Assembly: GCA_003402745.1 (NCBI GenBank)
Contig: QQND01000002.1
Coordinates: 22,154-86,153 of the forward strand
DNA: 64,000 nucleotides
Direction: 5' to 3'
From: Verrucomicrobiota bacterium
GTDB lineage: Bacteria > Verrucomicrobiota > Verrucomicrobiia > Chthoniobacterales > Chthoniobacteraceae
Both the position numbers and the translations under genes were made by a program. This document shows positions 9,940-17,161 of this stretch, in pieces. Each line of letters starts with the position of its first letter. Position 1 is the stretch's first letter. The notes below the pieces were generated by a model that saw only the letters and a program-made list of their open reading frames with translations, was not told the DNA's origin and did no database searches.

Positions 9940-10817
9940 ACCGGGTCCGGTCTGGATTGGTGGTGGGACTGTTTTTCGGAATGGGCATCGGTGCCTGCGA
10001 TTCAAAGACGCGAGGGAAGGCATCGGAAAGGGTTCGTGAATTAAATGAGATTCCGATGGAGCAGTTGCGCGTGATGCTCAAGGGCTATCCGGGCGATTGG
10101 CGTTCCGCGAGCGAGGTTGGTAGCGGGAAGCAGGAGCCCGTTTTGCAAAAAGAGGCGCCTCAGGAAGCGAAGCGAATTACACTACAAGCTCCAGGTCTCA
10201 GCAGCCTTGGCGAAATGCCTGTTCGGGAGGCGATCGCAGCACGCAGAAGCGCGCGGCAGTTTTCGGAGGCTCCGATTTCGTTGGAAGAACTTGGCTATCT
10301 TTTATGGGCAACGCAGGGGGTCACAGGGATAGAAAAGGATGACGATGGGAGAATTCTGCGACAGCACCGTGCAGCGCCTTCTGCCGGGGGGCGCTACCCG
10401 CTGGAAACCTATCTCTGCATTCAAAGGGTTGAAGGAATTCCTAAAGGCCTCTATCGCTACCTTCCAGCAGAACATGCACTTTTAGTGGTTCGCGAGGACG
10501 AAGGGCTTTTGGCAGATATAGGAGCTGCGTGTTATGAAAGCGCCTCAGCAAAAGGGGCTGCGGTGATTTTTATTTGGTCAGCAACGCCTTATCGCACCGA
10601 ATGGAAGTACGCCTACCTCGCGCACCGGATGATCGCGATGGAGGCGGGGCATGTGTGCGAAAACTTGTACCTCGCTGCGGAGTCCTGCCGCATCGGGGTC
10701 TGCGCACTTCTGTCCTACCATCAGCCCCGGGTGGATCAGTTGCTGGGGTTGGACGGAAGGGATGAATTTGCAATCTATCTCGCTTGTGTCGGCAAGGCAG
10801 CAGCAGGCGATCAATGA
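9936..10817 (+). CDS. SagB-type nitroreductase/dehydrogenase, predicted lipoprotein
   Basis: A 293-residue FMN-dependent nitroreductase-fold protein of the SagB/ThcOx type. In RiPP pathways SagB oxidises azolines, made by YcaO cyclodehydratases, to azoles. Family motifs are clear: R-R-S-A-R-Q-F-S near residue 102 (FMN phosphate binding), LLWATQGVTG near 124, A-P-S-A-G-G-R-Y-P near 148 (the RxAPSAGxxYP signature) and E-A-G-H-V-C-E-N-L near 235. The N-terminus is a hydrophobic stretch ending in I-G-A-C with Cys21, a good lipobox, so the enzyme is probably exported and lipid-anchored, unlike cytosolic SagB of known toxin clusters. The gap from lipobox to catalytic domain is about 65 residues. 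It overlaps the upstream gene by 4 bases and is separated from the next start by one base. Confidence 0.88.
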   Translation: MNRVRSGLVVGLFFGMGIGACDSKTRGKASERVRELNEIPMEQLRVMLKGYPGDWRSASEVGSGKQEPVLQKEAPQEAKRITLQAPGLSSLGEMPVREAIAARRSARQFSEAPISLEELGYLLWATQGVTGIEKDDDGRILRQHRAAPSAGGRYPLETYLCIQRVEGIPKGLYRYLPAEHALLVVREDEGLLADIGAACYESASAKGAAVIFIWSATPYRTEWKYAYLAHRMIAMEAGHVCENLYLAAESCRIGVCALLSYHQPRVDQLLGLDGRDEFAIYLACVGKAAAGDQ

Positions 10818-10818
10818 C

Positions 10819-13089
10819 ATGGAGATTCCGGATTACCAACCCTTCTATATTAAGTCCGCGGACGGTTTGCGTTCGGAGATAGCGAGACTTGGTTTGGAGA
10901 TTCCATTTGAGGAGGACATTTCACCGCTTGCCCGATCGCTCACCGTTGGAGGCACGTTCGTTCCTAACCGTTTTTGCGCGCAGCCGATAGCGGGAGGTGA
11001 TGCGCTGGAAGGAGGGGTGCCGAGCTCGCTCACGCGTCGTCGTTACGTCACTTACGCGAGAGGAGCTTTTGGCTTGATCTGGGTCGAACGCACTGTCGCG
11101 CTTGAGGCAGAGAGACAAGGGCGTCTGTGTTTGTCTGCTTCGAGCGTTTCTCAATTTGCTTCTCTGCTCGGCGAAATTTGCGATGCGGCGCCGAGGCCTC
11201 CTGTGGTGGTGCTTCAGCTCGCTTCGGCGCAACCGGAGGCGTTGGTGTCTGCTGCGAAGCTTGCGAGGGATGCTGGGTTTGATGGCGTGGATATTCAGGG
11301 CGAGCGCGAGAGTCTGCCCGAAACCCTCGCACGGGTTCGTGAGGCCGTCCCCGAACTTTTGCTCGCCACGCGGCTTTGCGCCTACGAGGGATTTCGCGGC
11401 GGGTTCGGTGTCTCTTCGGGCGATTTTCGGAAATATGATTTATCCGCGCCGACGGCGTATGTGCGGCGGTTGGTTGAAAGCGGGCTGCAGTTGCTAAATG
11501 TGACTTCGGCGAGTCCGGTGTTAATGGGAGGAAAGCGGGGTGAGCAGGCGAAATTAGATTACGAAAATCCAGACGAGCATCCGCTGATGACATTGGCCAG
11601 GCAACTGGCGCTCGTGCGGGCTTTGCGCGCCAGTTTTCCGAACCTCCCGCTGATTGGAAGCGGGCTAAGTTGGTTGCGACAATTTGCGCCGCAGGTCGCC
11701 GCCGGTGCTTTGATGGGCGGGTCGATGGATCTTGTAGGATTTGGTCGGTCCGCCTTGGCATGTCCTGATTTACCTGCCCGGGTGGTTAGCGGGGAGCTGT
11801 TGGATGCGGGTTCGACCTGTATGGTTTGTTTCGCCTGTTCTGAATTGGAACGGGCCGGCAGGGCCGTGGGTTGCGTGCTTCGCGACGCGGAGACGTACGG
11901 AGCCGTTTTCCGCGGGATGCGAAGTCTTGAGGGGGATCGACTGGCCTCGGGTGCAGGGCGTTGTCATCTGTGTGAGGCCGCGCCGTGCCAGGCAAAATCC
12001 CCGACGCGGACGGATATTCCATCGTTTATAAAGGCATTTCGTGAAGGGAAGGAGCAGGTTGCCTATGAAATGCTCAGAGCTGGAAATCCGCTTCCTGAAA
12101 TGGTTTCACTCACAGGCCCCGCGTGGCTTGAGGAAGAGGGGGCCTGCATTGAGAGAGCATTGACCGGAGAATCGGTGCCGATTAACGATCTGCGATATGC
12201 AATCGCGTGGCGCGCCCGGGAGCGAGGGCAGACTGGGGTTTGTGTTCCGCCGGCGAGCACTGGTAAAAGTGTGGTGGTCGTTGGAGGAGGACCCACGGGG
12301 ATCGCTGCCGCGGTGCGCCTTGTCGAATTGGGGCATCACGTGCGCATTAGTGAAGCGGCAACGCGTCTTGGAGGTGTTCCTGCCCGTCTTCTTTCCATCC
12401 GCCGAGCGATGGCAGATCCGAGTGCCGAGATTGAGGCGCTATTACGCCCCGCGATCACTGCGGGAAGGTTGAGTGTTGTGTTTGGTGAAACCCTGGGCTG
12501 CAACGTTTTTGTGTCAGCTCTTCTTTCTGAATACGACGCGGTTTTGGTTTCTGTGGGGTTATGGAAGGAGCGTTCGCTGGGGGGAGGGGAGGGAGTGATG
12601 GGTGCGTTGGAGCTTCTTGAAAATGGGTTGGGAGTCATTCCCCGGCGGGTGGCGGTACTCGCGGGGGGGGATAGCGCGATGGATGCCTGCCGGTTTCTTA
12701 CAGCGCGGGGCGGCGTCGAGATTTATGTAATCTTTGGCGGGCCGCGATCGGAAATGCACTGGCACATGGCGGAGAGCTGGTTTGCAAGCCCCGGGGTGAA
12801 CGCGATGATGGGCTGGCAGCCTCTTGGTTACGCGCGTGACGGTTCTGGAAGACTTCTTGGGGTCCAATTGCGACACGCGGAATTCGGTTTGGAGATGACC
12901 CTCGAAGTGGACCTTGTTGTAGAGGCGATGGGGTTGGAGCTGGCGGAAAATCTCCTGCCGGAAGGGGCGAACAAGGAGAGCCGAGTTTATATGGCGGGGG
13001 CCATGGTGAATGGTGGACGCTCTGTTGGACAATGTGTTGCCGAAGGCCATTCAATGGCAGAGGTGATTCATAGAAATCTGTTAAGATGA
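10819..13089 (+). CDS. OYE-like TIM barrel fused to GltD/DPYD-like Fe-S and FAD/NAD(P)H module
   Basis: A 756-residue cytoplasmic flavoprotein. Residues about 20-395 form an old-yellow-enzyme-type barrel of the 2,4-dienoyl-CoA reductase group (GFDGVDIQG, DLVGFGRSALACPDLPA), followed by a four-Cys motif C-x2-C-x2-C-x11-C near residues 334-352, one residue shorter than the usual C-x2-C-x3-C-x11-C. Residues about 375-475 resemble the helical Fe-S domain of GltD/dihydropyrimidine dehydrogenase (RCHLCEAAPCQ...), but the fourth Cys of the first set is Ser and most of the second set is missing. A FAD-binding GGGPTG lies near 490 and a nucleotide-binding GGDSAMDA near 619. The start at 10819 lies one base after the SagB stop; upstream in-frame codons overlap SagB. 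It probably moves electrons from NAD(P)H through FAD to the barrel. Substrate unknown. Confidence 0.85.
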   Translation: MEIPDYQPFYIKSADGLRSEIARLGLEIPFEEDISPLARSLTVGGTFVPNRFCAQPIAGGDALEGGVPSSLTRRRYVTYARGAFGLIWVERTVALEAERQGRLCLSASSVSQFASLLGEICDAAPRPPVVVLQLASAQPEALVSAAKLARDAGFDGVDIQGERESLPETLARVREAVPELLLATRLCAYEGFRGGFGVSSGDFRKYDLSAPTAYVRRLVESGLQLLNVTSASPVLMGGKRGEQAKLDYENPDEHPLMTLARQLALVRALRASFPNLPLIGSGLSWLRQFAPQVAAGALMGGSMDLVGFGRSALACPDLPARVVSGELLDAGSTCMVCFACSELERAGRAVGCVLRDAETYGAVFRGMRSLEGDRLASGAGRCHLCEAAPCQAKSPTRTDIPSFIKAFREGKEQVAYEMLRAGNPLPEMVSLTGPAWLEEEGACIERALTGESVPINDLRYAIAWRARERGQTGVCVPPASTGKSVVVVGGGPTGIAAAVRLVELGHHVRISEAATRLGGVPARLLSIRRAMADPSAEIEALLRPAITAGRLSVVFGETLGCNVFVSALLSEYDAVLVSVGLWKERSLGGGEGVMGALELLENGLGVIPRRVAVLAGGDSAMDACRFLTARGGVEIYVIFGGPRSEMHWHMAESWFASPGVNAMMGWQPLGYARDGSGRLLGVQLRHAEFGLEMTLEVDLVVEAMGLELAENLLPEGANKESRVYMAGAMVNGGRSVGQCVAEGHSMAEVIHRNLLR

Positions 13090-14351
13090 AATTACAGTCT
13101 CGAAAAAAAATGGCGCATGACCGGTGTGTCGATCCGGCGCAAACCATTGCGCGCTTGGAAGCGATTATCCGCCCCAGATATGACTACTGGTTACACGAGG
13201 AGATTGTTTCGGACGAACTGCATTGGTCGGCGATGTTTATTGAAGGGCTTGAGTTCCGGTCGATGGGGAAGGGCGTGACGGCGGAGAGCAGCCGGGCTGG
13301 AGCGCTTGCGGAGGGGGCCGAATGGCTGCTTGCGCGGGCGACAGAGGAGCTCCCCGGTTACATGGTGGCGAGCGAGGAAGCGGTGTGTGAGGCAGTTTCG
13401 TTCGCGTCGCTCCTTGGCCATGTTGCTTCCGCGACTCCGCCCGTGTTAGACCGGATTCGTGCGCTTGAAGAAGCCTGTCATTGGGTGAATGGTTATTCGT
13501 TGATTCATGAGAGGACGGTGAAGGTGCCGCTAGAATATGTCCGGTTGATCAGTGGTCCCAATGGGAAGGCAACCGGAAACAATATCGAGGAAGCGATTCT
13601 GCATGCGGGCTTGGAGGTTTTGGAACGGCGCGCTCAAATTGCGGTGCTGCGGAATCGAATGGTGGTTCCGACGATAGATGCTGCGACAGTTTCAGAGCCT
13701 TGGGTGCAGCGGCAAATTGAGTTTTTGCGTGGCCACGGAATCGAGGTTGTCCTAAAGGATCTCAGTTTTGGCGGCGTGCTTCCCTGCATCGGAGCTTACT
13801 TTTTGGACCACAACATTCCGGAGGGTTACCAGTTCCGGCATTTTTTCAAAATAGGAACGTCCTTCGATACGCGTGAGGCGTTACTGCGGATGTTTACCGA
13901 ATACGCCCAAGGCAGGAGCAAGCACGAGTTCTTGATTCCGGGTTCAAAGGATCTCGAATCTCAAATTGAAACGTTGCTCGCTTATGATTTTCGAAAGCTG
14001 CCAAGCCAACCTGAGGACTGCGATAATTTTATGTCCTCTTTCATGTTCGGGTTTGTCCCCTATCGGAATGCTGATTTCTTTAAAGAAGGCGAAATCGTTC
14101 CCATGGTGTATGGCGAATTGCGGGAGGACTGTCTTGAGGACATCCAAGAGGTGTGTGCGATTTGCGACACGCTCGGGAAGGACTGCATTGTTGTTGACCT
14201 TTCGGACCCAGACGCAGGTTTCCCCGTGGTGCAAGTGGTGGTTCCAGGCTATTCGGATGTCCTGCCGTTTCATCCGGCCGATAGTTCTGGTTTGTTCAGG
14301 CGCTGGACCCGCACAGAAGTGCTGGAGTCATATCAGCAGTTTGAGTTTTAA
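13086..14351 (+). CDS. YcaO-family ATP-dependent enzyme
   Basis: A 421-residue protein with all three YcaO ATP/Mg signatures: GKGVTAESS...AEGAEW near residues 60-80 (family consensus E-x-x-E-R; here the Arg is Trp), NGKATGNNIEEA followed by LEVLERRA near residues 158-182, and a TEYAQGR box (E-x-x-Q-x-R) near residue 273. The C-terminal VVDLSDPDAGFPVVQVVVPG stretch is also typical. YcaO enzymes phosphorylate a peptide-backbone amide to make azolines, thioamides or amidines. The Pro-rich C-terminus (PxPxP) of azoline-forming cyclodehydratases is absent; the protein ends in QQFEF. No ThiF/Ocin-ThiF-like or TfuA partner gene is adjacent. The start overlaps the flavoprotein stop by four bases. The substrate is unknown. 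Confidence 0.9.
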   Translation: MKLQSRKKMAHDRCVDPAQTIARLEAIIRPRYDYWLHEEIVSDELHWSAMFIEGLEFRSMGKGVTAESSRAGALAEGAEWLLARATEELPGYMVASEEAVCEAVSFASLLGHVASATPPVLDRIRALEEACHWVNGYSLIHERTVKVPLEYVRLISGPNGKATGNNIEEAILHAGLEVLERRAQIAVLRNRMVVPTIDAATVSEPWVQRQIEFLRGHGIEVVLKDLSFGGVLPCIGAYFLDHNIPEGYQFRHFFKIGTSFDTREALLRMFTEYAQGRSKHEFLIPGSKDLESQIETLLAYDFRKLPSQPEDCDNFMSSFMFGFVPYRNADFFKEGEIVPMVYGELREDCLEDIQEVCAICDTLGKDCIVVDLSDPDAGFPVVQVVVPGYSDVLPFHPADSSGLFRRWTRTEVLESYQQFEF

Positions 14352-14378
14352 ATTGCGCGGTGGCGCCGCTGACCTTGT

Positions 14379-15641
14379 TTAACGCCCGATGCACCAGAGG
14401 TGTTTTTCGGTGCGGAGAAAAAGCCTGCCCTCGGCTGGAACGACGGAGGCGTTCATGAGACCGTCGTCGAGTGCGTTGGTGGCGAGCAGTTGAAAGTCGG
14501 GGGCGGCTTTGAGGATAAAAACATCTCCTGCCTGGTTGTTGACGTAAATGCGATCTCCGCTGAGGACCATGCTTGCCCAGCTTTCGGAGCGGCCTCTGGG
14601 TCCCGTGAGACGTTCCTCCCAGACGCTTTCGCCGGTTGCGAGTTGAATGCATTGCGCTGTTCCGGGGCTGTTTAAAATGTACAGGAAGCCTCCGCTGATG
14701 ACGCCGCTCCCGATCCGCTGCTTGTCGCGGAGCTTCTGCCAGAGGCGCTTTTGGGTGACATCTCCATCGCCGCCTGGGGCTACCGCAACGGTGCTTCCTC
14801 CGTATCCCCCGGAGCCGATTACCAATCCCTCGCCAGTCATGGCTGAGGTGTACAGGAGGGGGTTGAGACCCTCGCAAAACCAGAGCTCCTTGCCTGTCTC
14901 GGGATCAAAGGCGGAAAGTTTTCCCGGCAGGCTCAGGACTAATTCGGTCCGCGTTTTGGTTTGGACGAGCAAGGGGGTGCTCCAGGAACCGATTTCTCCT
15001 TCCTTTCCTGCAAAGCCGTCGGTGCGCACCTGCGGATGGACTTTCGGAAAATCCACCTGCCAGAGTTTGTCACCTGTTCTTTTATCGAAGGCTGCCAGAA
15101 AGTGGCGGGAGCCTGGACCGAAGTGCACGAAGCAGTGTTTGTCGTCCAAAACGGGGGACGCAGCGTAACCCCACTGGTGGTCGAGATCCCCGAGATCAAC
15201 GCGCCAGAGTTCATTGCCGGCGAGGTCGTATGCGAACAAGCCAGCCGCGCCGAAATAGGCGACTACGCGTTCGCCGTCGGTCACAGGTGAGGCGGCACAG
15301 GGGGTGTTCGTGGGATGAAATTGTTCGGGGCGAGAGGCCAGCGTGCTGGTTTGCCAGAGGAGACCTCCGTCCTTGGCGTTTAAGCACCACAGCATGCGTT
15401 CCTGACCCCGAGCCTGCGTGAGAAATACACGGTCGCCCCAAACAATGGGAGTGCTGTTGCCTTTTTGGGGAAGGGCGCATTTCCAAACAACATTTTTTTC
15501 GGAGGACCAGTGAGTGGGCAGGTCTTCCTCCGAGGTAATTCCCGTACCGTGAGGCCCACGCCACTGGGGCCAGGGCGTTGCGTTTGCAGGAAGAGACAGG
15601 ACCAGGAAAAAAACCGACCAGAGGAAATCTTTGTAGTTCAT
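14379..15641 (-). CDS. Secreted PQQ-like beta-propeller protein
   Basis: A 420-residue protein with an N-terminal signal peptide (MNYKDFLWSVFFLVLSLPANA). It continues with WPQWRGPHGTGI, the usual opening of verrucomicrobial/planctomycetal PQQ-like propeller proteins. Repeated blade motifs of the G-x-x-x-W/A-x-D-x-x-x-G-x-x-x-W type are visible (CLNAKDGGLLWQ, AFDKRTGDKLWQ, AFDPETGKELWF, IQLATGESVWEE). It lacks the catalytic residues of PQQ dehydrogenases that I could name, so it is more likely a BamB-like or scaffold protein than an enzyme. It is convergent with the YcaO gene (27 bases between stops) and appears monocistronic. Confidence 0.85.
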   Translation of the reverse strand: MNYKDFLWSVFFLVLSLPANATPWPQWRGPHGTGITSEEDLPTHWSSEKNVVWKCALPQKGNSTPIVWGDRVFLTQARGQERMLWCLNAKDGGLLWQTSTLASRPEQFHPTNTPCAASPVTDGERVVAYFGAAGLFAYDLAGNELWRVDLGDLDHQWGYAASPVLDDKHCFVHFGPGSRHFLAAFDKRTGDKLWQVDFPKVHPQVRTDGFAGKEGEIGSWSTPLLVQTKTRTELVLSLPGKLSAFDPETGKELWFCEGLNPLLYTSAMTGEGLVIGSGGYGGSTVAVAPGGDGDVTQKRLWQKLRDKQRIGSGVISGGFLYILNSPGTAQCIQLATGESVWEERLTGPRGRSESWASMVLSGDRIYVNNQAGDVFILKAAPDFQLLATNALDDGLMNASVVPAEGRLFLRTEKHLWCIGR

Positions 15642-15865
15642 GGGAAGGGAACAGGGGCTGGGGAATGACGGGTCGATGAGTTAACCCGTGAAACTGTGAT
15701 GCTACAGACTTATCAGCGGGGAGCCCAGAGGAGAGTGAGGCTGAAAACCTTGGCTTCCTGACACCTCTCTGGAAACCGATTCCAGCCTGTTTGTTTTGGG
15801 GTTGAGGGGAATGGCTTACAGCGAGCAGCTGAGCCGCTTTTTAATTTCAGAAAAGGCGATACAGG

Positions 15866-17161
15866 CTATTTGAAGACACGCGTGTTGGGCATGGCAGAGC
15901 GCATTTTGTCGACGCTTTCCCAGCTGATTTTGTCTTCCCGGATACCGATTTGTTTGAGGTGGCCAAATTGGGAGAGTGACTCGAGGGAGGCGTCTGTGAC
16001 GCTGGTCAGGCCGCGGAGTTCGAGGAGTTGAAGATGTGTCATTTTCTGAAGAATTCCGAGCCGGAGTCCCTCGTCAGTGACGGCCGTGCAGTAGGCAATG
16101 CTAAGTTGCTCGAGACTGCGGAGGGCTTCGAGATGATGGAGGGAGGCGTCGGATAGATTGTTGAACATCAGATCCAATTTTTGGAGCGAAAAAGATGCGA
16201 GGTGCGCGAGACCTGGGCCTTTGATTTCATTGCGGACCAGTTCGAGTTGGGTGAGTTGCGGCGGTTTGCCAAGATGGGCGAGGTGGGCGTCGGTGAGTCC
16301 GCAGTCGTAGATGGTAATTGCCGTGATTTTCTCGAGTTTCGCGAGAGCCGCGAGGGTTTCGTTTGAGAGGCGGGCGTTGCGGAGGGTGAGGCGTTTGAGC
16401 GAGGGCAGTTTTGCCAGGAGCTCGATTTCAGAAGCGGTGACTTCGCGGTTCCCCAGAATGATGGCGCTGAGATGCTTGCAGGATAGCAGAGAGTGCAGAC
16501 CCTCTGCGTCGATGGGATTGGGCAGACCCAGCTCGGAGAGTTTTGGAAACGAGGCCAGTGCGACAAGTTCGGAGGAAGTCACGCGAGCATCGCGCAGATC
16601 GAGGAAGTCTAGGAGGGGAAGTGCGCTGAGAGACGCGAGGGCTTTTCCCGTGAATTGCGGGCGGTTTTCGACCTGCGGCAGCCAGGGATAGGACCACTGC
16701 ATCTTTGTGAAGCCTGGTTTCTGGTAACGGTCGACGGGTGAGATGGTCAGGCGGCGAAGTTTGGGGAGTTTTGCGAGGTGCTGTGCGGCCGAGTCGTCAA
16801 AACTGGCTTCGTGAATCTCGAGGGACTCCAGTTCTTGGAAGGAGGGGAGGAGCGCTGCGTGGGGGTTGGTGGTCTGAGGGCCCCAGAGTCCGAGGTGAAA
16901 GAGGACGGGGGGATTGGCGCCTTTCCAGCGGAAGAAGGTCAGTGAGTTGGGCTGCCCTTGGTAGATTCCTGCTTGCTGGAGCTGTTTCATTTCCGCGGTC
17001 TCCTCGCCTTGGGCCTGCGGGGCGCCGAAACGGGAGGGGTCGGTGAGAGGAATCGGCTTACCATTGGCCGGCGCGGGATTTTCAGGAGCGGCGAAGGCGG
17101 AGGAAATTCCGATAGCGAGGAGAAAGAGTGGGGGAAGATGCGTAGAGAGGGAGCGGTTCAT
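15866..17161 (-). CDS. Secreted leucine-rich-repeat protein
   Basis: From the ATG at 17161, a 431-residue protein with signal peptide MNRSLSTHLPPLFLLAIGISSAFA. The body consists of about ten leucine-rich repeats of the L-x-x-L-x-x-L-x-L-x-x-x-x-(I/L)-T/S type (LAKLPKLRRLTI, LASFPKLSELGLP, LAKLPSLKRLTLRNA, LAKLEKITAITIYD). The frame is open to 17509 but that extra part overlaps the DUF1552 gene and has no LRR or signal features. It is the last gene of the ECF-sigma/DUF1592/DUF1552 operon; such LRR proteins often accompany PVC cytochrome modules. A binding role is likely; the partner is unknown. Confidence 0.8.
   Translation of the reverse strand: MNRSLSTHLPPLFLLAIGISSAFAAPENPAPANGKPIPLTDPSRFGAPQAQGEETAEMKQLQQAGIYQGQPNSLTFFRWKGANPPVLFHLGLWGPQTTNPHAALLPSFQELESLEIHEASFDDSAAQHLAKLPKLRRLTISPVDRYQKPGFTKMQWSYPWLPQVENRPQFTGKALASLSALPLLDFLDLRDARVTSSELVALASFPKLSELGLPNPIDAEGLHSLLSCKHLSAIILGNREVTASEIELLAKLPSLKRLTLRNARLSNETLAALAKLEKITAITIYDCGLTDAHLAHLGKPPQLTQLELVRNEIKGPGLAHLASFSLQKLDLMFNNLSDASLHHLEALRSLEQLSIAYCTAVTDEGLRLGILQKMTHLQLLELRGLTSVTDASLESLSQFGHLKQIGIREDKISWESVDKMRSAMPNTRVFK

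Noticed and set aside
10651..10818. Upstream in-frame start for the OYE/GltD gene
   Set aside because: It would overlap 167 bases of SagB coding sequence; the added residues match no OYE protein, and 10819 fits operon spacing.
14352..14378. GCGG-CCGC mini hairpin between convergent stops
   Set aside because: Stem of four pairs without T tract; too short to call.
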